A DNA stretch of 64,000 nucleotides from the NCBI RefSeq assembly GCF_035046485.1, contig NC_085137.1:4193977-4257976 (forward strand), given 5' to 3'. This DNA comes from Aedes albopictus. Lineage: Eukaryota; Arthropoda; Insecta; Diptera; Culicidae. Below, piece by piece: positions 1-11,000 of this stretch. A model generated the notes under the pieces. The model was not told the origin of the DNA. It searched no databases and was given only the letters and a program-made list of their open reading frames with translations. The first letter of the stretch is position 1. Each line of letters starts with the position of its first letter. The translations under genes were made by a program, and so were the position numbers.

Positions 1-405
1 ACTCTTTTTGGAACTTCCATGTACACTGTTCAGGTCCTCTTTAAGGTAACTATAGAAAAACATTGTTTTAGTGTCGATCTGATATACGTCATATCCATGA
101 TTAACACTAACAACCAACACAGTCCGCACTGTAGCCAGCCGAACCACAGGTGCACAGGTTTCATAGAAATCAAGCTTTGTTTCGAACGCGATGGCCGATC
201 TTATCTTCCTTCAGCCGAATTACCCATTTGTTTTTCAGGAGCTTCACACCAGAAGGGCATGGTACATCTTCCCATACACCATTCGTTGCCATGGAGTCGA
301 GTTCATCAGCGCGCAGACTGGTAAAGACCATTTGTCATGATCGTTATGGTAAGCAATTTCGTCATACACTTCGGAAACATCTGAGAGGGAATGCAGAACT
401 CCTGC
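1..405 (-). pseudogene. Ty1/copia reverse-transcriptase relic
   Basis: Read on the minus strand, this end of the window gives broken stretches of copia-type pol. A segment with YDEIAYHNDHDKW and KNKWVIRLKED is followed, after a frame change and a stop, by ETCAPVVRLATVRTVL and QIDTKTMFF. These match the usual order of the copia RT start: K-WV-K, then the APV-R-TVR block, then the D-K-AF block with the first catalytic aspartate. Stops and at least one frameshift break the frame, so the fragment cannot make a polymerase. It runs off the left edge of the window and ends where a GAATTCC-type repeat begins. It is clearly older than the intact copia at 38123-42905 and is a different lineage at the residue level. 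The family assignment rests on motif order only. Confidence 0.7.
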
Positions 406-419
406 AAGAATCTTCATGA

Positions 420-565
420 AACTCTTCGTGAAATTCCCAGGAAACTCCCGGAGAAATTCCTGAACTATTGAAGGAATTCCTGGGGAAATCCTGGAGGATT
501 TCCCGGGGAACTCATGGAGTAATGCCCGAAATATTTCTGAAGGAAATTTCCAGGAAACTCCTGGC
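420..565. repeat. Degenerate GAATTCC-type tandem repeat, short block
   Basis: Short imperfect units built from GGAATTCC, CCCGGG and AACTCCTGGA-like words, about 30 nt apart. The same composition recurs at several other places in the window. Confidence 0.7.
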
Positions 566-1338
566 CCAAGTAAAAATTCGAAGTCTTAAATAAGCATGCA
601 TGCTGTATTATTCCTTGTTTATAACAATCTTAGTTGAATAAAAATGTATGTGGAATTTGATGTTATTTACATTGTAAATAAGCCACAATAAAATATTCGG
701 CACATACGCGAACAACGATTTAAGTATAAGCTTAACAAACGTCAGCAATTTTTGTTTGTTCAATTTGTCTATATAAGCTTTAATGTTAGCTGAATAAGAA
801 CTTTTTTCTACATGTTAAATAACTCATTTTCCTCAGTTTCCAATAGCTGATTATTGTTCTTTATATAGAAGAGCAAATGCCTTTGATTTATATTACTTCA
901 GCTATTATGGCTAAGTTCAATAATGATTTAATAGGATGCTACATAAACGAATTAGCTTAGAGCTTAGCTTAGCTTAGACTGACTGCACATATCTATGGTT
1001 GCTACTCCGTGATTGACTCGAACCAATGACAGTTGCACAATGAATCAACTGAATAATTGACTGGGAGTGGTCAACATTCTCACTGTGCACGCTTCAGAGG
1101 CTCTCTTTAACAGTACAATAACGGCGCCGGCCACGTCCTTGCAGTCAGGTTGGAAGAGTGAAGGAATGTTAATAGCAACCTTTGTTATGTGAAAGTTGGC
1201 GTTTACCGCACGTCTCCACCAAAGGCTGCAGGAAGGAGTGATTGTTAGTAGGGCAGGTATCGTTGGGTCAGGATTCACTTCGATAAGTAATATGACCTTT
1301 TGGAGTTGCAGTATGCCGTGCAAACTGCAGTGATGTTG

Positions 1339-1730
1339 TTCGCTTCACGCGGAAAGCAAACAACCAACCACCCTCGTCAGGTGATTGCTCAATATTTACT
1401 ACAAATGAAGCAACAAAGTGCTATTGTTCGCATCACGCGGAAAGCAAATAATCGACCACCCACGTCAGGTGATCGTTTAATATTTACTATTAAAGACGCG
1501 ACAACACATACAAACTTAAGCGCTATTGCTCACTCCGCGCGGAAAGTAAACAATCAGCCACCCGCGTCAGGTGGACACTCAAGATTTACAACAAAAGACG
1601 TGTCAAAACATGCAATTTGATGCGCTATTGCTCGCTTCACGCGGAAAGCAAACACTTGACCACCCACGTAAGGTGATCGCTCAATATTTATTCATAAAAA
1701 TACTTGCAACAAATATACATGGACAGATAC
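1339..1730. repeat. Four imperfect copies of a ~100-bp repeat
   Basis: The word CACGCGGAAAGCAAAC or a close variant recurs near 1345, 1434, 1535 and 1638. Each is followed by a CCACCC-CGTCAGGTG-like block and an AATATTTA block. Open frames across it only reflect the repeat and are not taken as genes. Confidence 0.75.
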
Positions 1731-2000
1731 ATAGAAAAATAGTATGTCGTTAAGAGATTGCACAAAAGAAATGAAATGCAATAAAAAGAAGAGATAGTTT
1801 GTAAAATGCCATCCCGAACAGTGACAAAGTGGAACAAAAATCCAAGTCGACACTCATGGTGACGAACTATAAAAAGTCAATGAAAAAATATTTGAAAAGA
1901 GGATATTATAAATATATGGTATAAAATTGTATTAATATAATAATTGATGTAGAATCCATAGAAAGAGAATAACAAGGAACAAACTCACCGGATAATCGCC

Positions 2001-2251
2001 TGCCATCAATCGAACCAAAAATGCGAAACGAAAAAAAAAAAATCGGAGCACCGAAGGCAACGCGCGCGCGAATCCGGCCTCCAGTTGCCGAGCCGTCACT
2101 ACACACACTGACTGAAGCCGGGTCTTCTTCCTCTGCCATCAATCGGATCAAAAAGCGCAAAAAGCAAATGGAAAAAAACTAAATCGGGGTACCGAAGGCA
2201 ACGCGCGCGCAAATCTGGCCTCCAGCTGCTGAGCCGTCACTACACACACTC
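2001..2251 (-). repeat. Two tandem head units of the 954-2251 retroelement
   Basis: Copies at about 2001-2136 and 2137-2251 share a CG-rich core (ACCGAAGGCAACGCGCGCGC, then GAGCCGTCACTACACACACT). They sit at the 5' end of the element on the minus strand. Tandem 5' monomers can act as internal promoters in L1-type elements; that role here is inference. Confidence 0.7.
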
Positions 2252-2547
2252 TAATAGGATGCTACATAAACGAATTTCTGATTTATTTGTTCCATTATCA
2301 TCCTTCAATTGAAAAACAATCTCAAATGCTGGTAATGAAGCAGTTTTTCAGTATTAAATTTATGTTGACATTTGTTGCACACTGACACAAAAAAAAATTA
2401 TCATTTGCTATTTTTCGTAGCAATTCCAAAGTTTGTAGCGTTAACCATTATTTTTTTTATCGCAAACTTTTCCAACCTTCCACAAATCCTAATGTGTAAT
2501 AATCTTTCACTGCTTTGAGAAGATGTTTCGCTCTTAGCGACCTTTTT

Positions 2548-2624
2548 CTCAATTCCAGGATGGCGTAGATGGTAAGGCGTTCGACGGACGATTGGAAAAT
2601 CACGAGTTCAAATTCCAAATTGAG
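2548..2624 (+). other. tRNA-like sequence
   Basis: The ends CTCAATT (2548-2554) and AATTGAG (2618-2624) could pair as a 7-bp acceptor stem. Inside are a box A-like TGGCGTAGATGG and a box B-like GAGTTCAAATTCC. No convincing anticodon stem is seen, so it is more likely a tRNA-derived repeat than a working tRNA gene. Confidence 0.4.
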
Positions 2625-2816
2625 GAAATATTTAGAAAAGTTATGTTTAGATGAAAAAAAAGTGAAACTGGATCAGCAAAATTGTATCTGCATATACATT
2701 TATTTTTGTTTTCAACAGGTCATTATAGCTGAATACAAGTTTTATAAGGTGCTGATATAACTAAGGTTTCTACATATAGTCAAACTAGTGTCGCGCTAGC
2801 CGAGAATATTGCTTAA

Positions 2817-3467
2817 CCCTCTAATACCCAAATTTTTGATTTTGATCTAAATATCATTTTTCGTCATCTAAAATCGATTTAAACATGTTTTGGAAGATGA
2901 TTCTTTTTGAAAGAATTGGTGTTTTGGAAGATGATTCTTTTTAATTCTCGATTTCGTGAATTTCAGTTTTTGATTTTTTTAATTTTTATTTTTACGCATC
3001 CCCACATTTTTATATTTTTCCTGGAAGTTAATTTGGAGAACGGATTTTTTGAGATGAAAACATTTTGAGATTTTATGGTTATTGTTGAAATATTATTATA
3101 TTAAATTTTTTTCACAGAAAATTTTATTTTCCGTTTAATTTTAAGGTGAATTATTTTAGAGTGTATTCGATTCCCTTAAACTATTAAACAAGGATAGAAT
3201 GATTTGGGCAAAATTTAAAATATGTTAGTTGCTGCGATTCAATACAAAATAAACAATGACTTCTTAAAGGTGACTAAAACATCAATTTTTAAATGATTTT
3301 TAAAAAATGTAAATACGCTTTCAAATACACCAAAAACCATTTTGAGATATACAGAACAGTCCTAAATATCAGCCGAAAATATAAAAAAAAAAGATTTTCC
3401 TTGAAACAAATATTACAAAAATGCTCTAACTGTACCCCGTCTAAAGGCGGGATTGGGTATTGGAGGG
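2817..3467 (+). mobile_element. TTAA-flanked MITE, family A, copy 1
   Basis: The ends are CCCTCTAATACCC and its inverse (GGGTATTGGAGGG), each bordered by TTAA (2813-2816 and 3468-3471). A TTAA target duplication is the hallmark of piggyBac-type transposition. The interior is AT-rich with no transposase. Two further copies lie at 27282-28694 (opposite orientation, interrupted) and 30782-31371. Confidence 0.8.
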
Positions 3468-3604
3468 TTAATAAATTCTCCAGTTTTGCTTTAATAACGC
3501 CTGATTACAAGCTGTGATTGCATATTATTAAATTGTTGTTCAATATAATGACGAATGAAATATTGTCGTTGCGACGTTAGTTTAATGAGTAATTGTTCCT
3601 TGGG

Positions 3605-4896
3605 TTTATGAATTACCAAGAAATTTGTGGAAGAATACCTGAAGAACTTCTGGTAAAATTTCCGGGGAATTCTAGGAAGAATGCATGAGAAAATTCTGAT
3701 AGAATTACCGGGAAACTCTTGGAAGAATTTCCGGGAAACTCCTGGAAGAACTCCCGAATTTCCTTCCTGAACTTCTGCAAGAATTTTTGGGAACTCTTTA
3801 AGGAACTAATGGAGAAATTCCCGAACTGCTGGAGGAATACCCAGCAAACTCCTGCAGGAGTTCCCGGGATACTATTAAAGAAATTCCCGAAGAACGTCTG
3901 GAGGAATTCTCGGGGAAGTTCTATTGAAATTTCCAGCGAACTCCTGGAGGAGTTTCTGGGGAACTCATGGAAGAATTCCCGGGAACTCTTGCAGGATTTC
4001 TCGGAGATCTTTTGCAGGAATTCCCGTGGAACTCCTGAAAAAAAAAACTCTTGGAGGAGTACCTGGAAAATTTCTGGAGAAACTCCAGGGGAACTTCTAG
4101 AGGAATTCCCGAGGAACTCATGGAGGAATTTCCTTGGAACTCCTGGAAAAATTCCTTAAGAACTCCTGGAGGAATTCCGGGGAAGTGCTTGAAATTTTTT
4201 TGAAAAAGCCAAAGAACTCTGAAGGAATTCCCAGGGAACTCCCGAGGAACTCCAGGAAGGAATTTCCGAAAAACTCATGGAAGAACTACAATTTCCCGGG
4301 AAACTCCTCTTGGAATTTCCGAGGAACTCCTGCAGGAAATCCCGATGAACTATTGGAGAAATTCTTGGGTAACTTTTGAAGGAATTTCCGAGGATCTCCT
4401 AAAGCGACTCTCAAGTAACAAGAAACATGCATTCCAGACAAACTTCTGGAGGAACTCCGGAGAAATTTTTGGAAGAATTCCCGTGGAACTCCTGAAGAAA
4501 TTTCTGAAGAACTCGTCGAGGAGCTCTCGGACAATTTCTAGAGAAATTCCTGGGGAAACCCTGGAGGAATTTCGGGAAACTCCTGCAGGAATTTCCGAGG
4601 AACGTCTGGAAAACATCCCGGTAAACTTTTGGGCAGGAATTCCTGGGGAATTTCTGAAGGAATTCTCAGGGAATTCCTCAGGAACTCAAGAAATGAATTT
4701 CCGGGAAACCCCTGGAGGATTTCCCAGAGAACTCTTGCAGAAATTCCCGAAGAATTACTGGAGAAATTCCCGTGGAGCTGCTGAAGGAATTCCCGGAGAA
4801 CACCTGGAAGAATTCTCGGGTAACTCGTGGAGAAATTATTCAAGAACTCATGGCGAAATTCCCAGGGAACTGCTGGAGGAATTCCCTTGCAAGCAC
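3605..4896. repeat. Degenerate GAATTCC-type tandem array, main block
   Basis: About 1.3 kb of imperfect ~30-nt units made of GGAATTCCCGGG and GAACTCCTGGA words. Because the units are a multiple of three long and stop-poor, all frames yield long low-complexity translations rich in E, F, L, N and S. These are repeat artefacts, not proteins. A 598-bp MITE (4899-5496) interrupts the array, which resumes at 5499. Confidence 0.85.
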
Positions 4897-4898
4897 TA

Positions 4899-5496
4899 CA
4901 GTATGCGGCAGGAAAAAATGCGAAAGTGTTTTTCAACTTCAAACCTCATTTTCGTCCATTTGACATTAACCAATCTATGTTTCAACGTTCCATGATCTAT
5001 AATAGGCTAGTTTTCTGAAAAGTTAATTAAAAAATTTCCCATTTCGGTCACTAACCTTTACAGGGCGGCGCCTGAAGATGAAGACAACCAGAATTTTCAA
5101 ACCGCAGAAAATCGCACAGGTCGCTAAATTTCGCATCTGATAAAACCAAATTTTTGATTTTCTCTACAATATCATCAAATATATGTACTTATTTCATCTG
5201 CTATGTGAAACTACATGGCTCTGGATCAGTGTGGTCTGGTTGTTCATAGAATTTGAGCTAGTTTTGTTACTGTTATAGTCATTTTGTTTAATGACCATTG
5301 GGCGCGCAGTTTATTGATATCCGCTAATTAGGCCTACATTATCACATGTTAAACATCAAATGTGTTCATTTTTATTTTTCAGTGCTAGAATATAGACATT
5401 GACTGACACACTGTCATGAAAAAATAGTAATATATATCCCATATTTAGCGTGTAATAGTGCCTTGAACTTTTCGCATTTTTTCCTGCCGCACCCTG
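4899..5496. mobile_element. TA-flanked MITE with ~30-bp terminal inverted repeats
   Basis: Left end CAGTATGCGGCAGGAAAAAA and right end (inverted) CAGGGTGCGGCAGGAAAAAA are each bordered by TA (4897-4898 and 5497-5498). A CAGGGTG-type end with a TA duplication points to a Tc1/mariner-type source. No transposase frame. It sits inside the GAATTCC-type array and so is younger than it. Confidence 0.8.
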
Positions 5497-5498
5497 TA

Positions 5499-5760
5499 GA
5501 GGAATTTCCTATAAACTTCTGGAGGAATCCGGGCGAATTTCAAGAGGGAACTGCGGAGGAATTCCCAGAGGGAACTGCAAGAATCCCGGAGCAACTCTTG
5601 TAGGCTTTTCAGAAGGATGACCTAGAAGAATTCTTGAGAGTAATTTCTGGTAATAGAGCACCAGAAAAAGCTCTTGGAGGAATTCCAGGAGCGGTTAGAG
5701 GAATTCCCGGAAGAAACTCACAAACACATCCTTAGAAGGAACTTTTGGAAGAATAAAGTG
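5499..5760. repeat. GAATTCC-type array, continuation after the MITE
   Basis: Same degenerate units as 3605-4896, resuming directly after the TA target duplication of the inserted MITE. Confidence 0.75.
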
Positions 5761-8013
5761 TAGGGATCATGAGGAATAATAATATAAATAAAGAACGAAT
5801 GTAGAATCATTTGATCGTAATTAAGAAACTAGCAGGTTTATGAAATCATAGTTGTGAATTATGAATTCTTGTTGCTCTAATATCAAGATATACCGATGAA
5901 TTCATTGTTTTTATTCATGAATAAAATTTATCGCGACTTGTAACATTATCCGTGTGCTCCCATGATAAAGCGTGCATCAGATGCTTTGATTGCCTGTGAT
6001 CCCATGCTACAAGCATGGGACGAGGGTGTCGGCTAGAGCAAAGGCAATCTTGGATTGTTCGTATCCTGTATCAATTGTCACTAGAAGTGATTTTTTCCAT
6101 CCTTGCTCATGATTTAGAAGAATTAATGGAATTCCGGTGTAATATCACAAAATCCAAATCATACACAGGCACGGAATGGAATTCCGCTGGTGTTACGACG
6201 ACTTGCGGTTCTAGGTCGCACACCGGGCTCGCCTGCTTTGGCTGCTGCTATTGCTGCTGCTGCTGCTGAGGAAGAACAGACTGTTGCCTTTGCTCAAATT
6301 CTTGTAGGAATTACTTCGGGGAGGGGCTACACTCGGAATTGACTCGGAATGAAAATCCGGCAAAAAACCAGATTTATAAAACGAATTCACAGCTTGTATT
6401 CAACACGTGTTTTCTCTACTACTTCGCGTTACAGAATGACGTTTTTTCTTCTTCTAGCAACCGACTAGCCTCCCTAACATGTGATTGCTTGGATCGAATT
6501 CAAATTTGAATCGGTGTTTCCAACAGCTGGCGTCTGTGAAAATGGTGAAAATGCGGTATCAACCGAACAGGAAGTCCAAACATTTGACAAAGTTCCCCGG
6601 ACGTTAATTTGGTTGCTGCGATGTAAATCCAACCGGTTGGTTGATATTCCAACCGAGGTTCCGAATTCTAGTTGAAATATTCGATTCCAGCTAACGAAGA
6701 ACAGTATATTTTGAACAGATCACTAAAACACAGGAAGGAACATTTCGCAAACATGTTTACATTTGAATATTACTTTCCAAGCAATATCACTTAACTGCCA
6801 GTATAAACGTTTATGTTATTCACGAATTTCACATGTTATTCAAGCGTAGTCTGAGCATAGTATAAGGCGAGTTTAAGTTGGAGTAGGAGAGTACTCAACC
6901 TTTGTAGGATTTTGGGGTCAATATGGCACAGAGAGGCTCGCTGAACGTGCACTACGCCATCGTGGTGCGCCTAGCATAACATTTCAGGAGAGTTAAAGTA
7001 ACTCCCTTGAGTATAAGCGCATAAGCCAACCAATGCATCTTTCTACAAGTATAATTAGTGATGATTTGATACACTGTGAAGTAATTTCATTCTCACACAG
7101 CCTCAAGCAAATGTTTTCGATCTTTGTGATTTTAAAATTTGTGATTTTAAAAGTGATTTTAATGAGTGTTAAGGGTTTAACAAAAACTCGAGGAGGATCG
7201 TAGCAGGTGTTGACGATGATGATCGGGTTGCTCGTAGCATATTTTTGAGCTCCCGTTCCGGCTGATTGTTTAGCTAGGGCTTTGCCACCCAGACTGTATC
7301 CACTAGTGAATATATGACATCGATGCAACAAGATGTTTGTGAATGGTTTCTTGGGAGAGTAGTGAAAGAAACTCAAAACCACAAGTAAATATACGAGCTG
7401 GTTGACCATTCATTTGAGACATTAAATCGGTAGAATGGATAGGCCAACATGCTATTGACGACTACCTTCTTTTGGATTCATTCTGTTAATCGAGTGCTGG
7501 AATTTACTGTTGTTAATGATAGTCGAAATACTTTTGATTTTGACGTTTGGCTTTTTGGAACAGGTGGCTATGATTTCGGGATTACTACAAAGAAAAAAGT
7601 TAATCGCATTCACCAAAACACAATTTTTATTAGTTTACTGAAATTAGGATTTTCTTAGATTCAACTGAATAAACGTGTTCTCTATTCCTAACTTATCAAT
7701 TTTCTTTAAAAGCTATATAGAAATACTATATATTGCTGAAGAAACTTCAATAGTTCAATGTGCAGCTGATTCGGATCTACCATAGTTTGAGACTGACTGT
7801 AAACAGATATTTATGATAAAAACTACTAAAAGATATATCAATAGTCGTAAGTACAAAGAATAATAGAAAAATCAAGTTCATAGTTAAACGAGTCCCGTTT
7901 AGAAATATAAAATAGTGAGTATGATACATAAAACAAACCAATTCTGTGCGTATCTATTTACTGACTAAGGCGTTTGTTCAATCAGGTTTGGATTGAATCC
8001 CAGTTGCAACACA
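5761..8013. other. Region without recognised gene (3' flank of the Rel gene)
   Basis: AT-rich sequence with no supported gene. A short CTG/CTGCTA microsatellite lies at about 6240-6270. The 6993-7409 minus-strand open frame shows no motif I recognise. On the minus strand an AATAAA sits at 7626-7631, about 380 nt beyond the Rel stop codon, and could be its polyadenylation signal. Confidence 0.4.
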
Positions 8014-11000
8014 TTACAACTGAGCTAATATCGGTTCTACATCCGAAAAATCTTCAATCTGTTCCTCTTCGCTGGTTGAAGTTTCATCTCTTGGTGATAG
8101 AACATTGCCCAACGATACGTTACTGCCTGTTTCTGCAGATTCTAGTGGGTTCGTCAATATTGGAAAGTAGTCCAGATTATCACGCTCGGTCTTGTCACAA
8201 TCACTACTGTGTTCTGCGTTGACACTGTCGCCACCGTTTGAAGTGTCGTCACTGCTGCTGCCTTGTTCATGTTCCGAACGACTATTCGATCGTGATTGGA
8301 TGCGAAAGTTTTGCATCGGAATTGTGAACTTGTAGGGGTCCGAATCTGTAACGTTCCGTTGTTGGTTTCCATTAGGGTTTCTGTCTTGAGTTACGCTTAG
8401 TGGTTTCATTGCGTCGCTGTAACGATTTTCTGACTGTGAGAAGTGTAGTTGCTGTTGTAGAGATTGAAAGGACGGCAGCCGTTTTGACGACTGCGGTGAA
8501 AGATTGTCGGAAAGTGTCATATAACTAGCTGTACGTGAACTTTCTCCTGTTTCGGGTGTAGCATTATCAACTGGATGAAACGAAAATTCGAACGGTTCAC
8601 TAATCATTCCGTTCGAACGTTGTTGAAGTTGTACCTGAACCTGAAAAGCAAGCATTAGTCTGGTTCTACCTTGCATCAAATCAACGGCCTACTTGCCTGT
8701 ACCGGTGCCGTTATGAACAAATCATAGTACGCGGGTGTTAGAAATACTATGGCAACCTGTTTGTGCACATCTTGTATCGAAAATGTTCCAAACGCCTGCC
8801 ACAATGTATAGGGCGGTATGTCCTTGAAAAACCGTATAGCGATGTCGTTTTTGTCGACTTTTTCGCAAAGAAGGATAATCTTCTTGCCACCGTTAGCTGG
8901 TGCCACAGAGTCACTCAAGTGGCATATTTTTAGTTCTGGGTTTGATTTTTTGTCATATATCACGTTGGATATTGCCGGCGGTAGAAGGTAGTTGAATTGA
9001 TCCGGCTTAGTTTCCAGGAATGCTTGAAAACATAAGCTCAGTGAATTTAGGTTGATGGCAGCAGGATCTTCGGGAAACGCTGAAAGCAGATTGAATGAGA
9101 AGTTTGTAGCTCCATGAAGGATTTTCAGTTTGCTATATTCAAAAACATCCTTGGACCAAACCGTGGACCAAACACACAGCTGCACATACCTATGTAAGGA
9201 TTCGAATAGTTTAGGAACCTTTTCTGCAGTTCTTCGCGAGTTTGTAGCTTCCGAACGCATTGGATGCCGGTGTTGCTCAGGCAGAACCGCATGCCAGTCT
9301 CCGGCCCAATGTAGGCCACGCATACTCCATCCTTGTAGTCCCCTCCATGTCCAACCAGTTTGTGTGGGTGGTGCGTGGGAGGTGTGTCAACTGTGACGCA
9401 GTGCACCACAATCTTGGCACGCCCCTGAAAACCGACGATTTCAACGGTGGGATAGCTTCGATGGTTTTCGGAAGATGACACTCCCAAGATCGGGCTGAAA
9501 CTGCCTTTCCGATTTTCACAAGCATAGCGAAAACGAATGGACCGCGCTTGGGGTTGCTCGATGATGACAATTTGTGGTACGTCTGTGGAAATACATTTTG
9601 TTGAATTAATAATTATTATGTTTCATTCAAGATTTGTTCGAAATCGGCTGAGAAAACCAATTCAATGAGTAGTAGAAGGAATCGTACAGGAGTCGTCAAT
9701 AAACTTTCGAGTAACCCTATTTCTTCACCACCGCAGAAAAAGCGTAGAAGGCGTTGCTCCGTGCAGACGTGTTTTGAACTGCTTGTCACATTAGTTTCGC
9801 GTTCGCCAACTTTTTTGCCTTTCTCGTACACCAAAGTTCACTCAAAAAACGATTTTTCGATAGAACGCTCAGAAAATCGAGTCACACATACCAAGCGATT
9901 CAGTTCGACGAATCCACTTATCCGCGAGCGGTAATGCTAGCGGCGGGCATATCCAATCGGTTCGGATTTTGACGTTTCTTGGGGGAAAGTCAAAACAGTG
10001 TCATTCCCCTCCTCACCCCTTCACCCACCGTTCGGTGGCGCCAACCGATTGCGATCCCCAAGAAACGTCAAAATTCGAATCGGTTATTTGTGCCCGCCGC
10101 CGCCATTACCGTTCGCGGATAAGTGGATAGAGATGATGTCTGTATGTGTATGTATGTATATGTCTATGCGCAAAAAAGTTCACTCACTTTTGAGGCACTT
10201 CCCATTGGCTGATTTTTCGGATTATAGCTCGAATCGAACCGGAATTTTACCGCAATGCTATTGAAAATGGTACGGATTGGTCAAGGCGTTCCGGAGTTCT
10301 GGCCATTTTAGTGATTCAGAGCAGCACCGGTAAACTGGTCACAGGGGGTGGCGAAAATGTTTGGGATAGGCAACTCTTTTTTTTCTCTCACAAAAAAGTT
10401 CAACATGCTGTAACTTCTCATAGAGTGTGTCAAAAATTCTCAAATTTTGACTGTTTGACAATTTTTTTGTCAAAAAGAGACAATTTTAAGACATTCAAAT
10501 TCGAACCTTTTATCAAATGAAGTAAGCAAGTTTGCGAGATTTTATAGAGATTTAATCAACTTACAAACATAAATGTTTTCTGTCCAGGGCTCACAAGCAG
10601 TCTTGTAAACATTCGACACTTTTCACTACCTTCGTTTTGTTGCCGCGGTCAACTGTCAGCCTGCTTCGCTACACTCGTGTGCTACCGTTACCTCTTACAC
10701 ACGAAACGAGCGGAACAACAAAGATCAATAAACATAAAAACGAATCGAATCAATGTCGTTTGACATGATGACATTTGCCTAATTCTAGCTTTCCACATAG
10801 ATATCAGTTGAATGTCAATGTTAGTTTATACTTGCTTGTTAAATCGAATACGATACACACATATGGCCAGAACATACCAAACACTTTAACTCTGTATCAT
10901 TTAAAATTTTCGATGACTACCCCAACTAACATTTTCAGCGCTATAAGGTTCAGTCATTTGCTTTTTGCTGTATAACAGGTGAATTGAAGTAGTGAACGCT

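Larger units (their letters stand above)
954..2251 (-). mobile_element. Non-autonomous retroelement (SINE-like or truncated non-LTR), 25-bp target duplication
   Basis: An identical 25-nt sequence at 929-953 and 2252-2276 flanks this 1.3-kb segment, as expected for target-primed retrotransposition. On the minus strand the element starts in two tandem GC-rich units (2251-2001), passes through a roughly 100-bp repeat array (1730-1339) and ends in a TTAGC-type microsatellite at 954-975, the kind of tail found on some mosquito non-LTR elements. The stretch 980-1315 is related to 29018-29501. No reverse-transcriptase frame is present, so it must have been mobilised in trans or be internally deleted. 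The family name is not recognised. Confidence 0.8.

Noticed and set aside
1300..1753. Two overlapping genes of 106 and 60 codons
   Set aside because: The frames follow the ~100-bp tandem repeat inside a retroelement, with repeated RGKQTTNHPR-like strings.
3719..4995. Several overlapping long open frames on both strands (up to 216 codons)
   Set aside because: They translate the GAATTCC-type repeat in every frame; composition and periodicity come from the repeat and no family motif is present.
8676..9487. Separate short minus-strand genes in this interval
   Set aside because: They are individual exons of the Rel gene extended into introns; splicing joins them into one protein.
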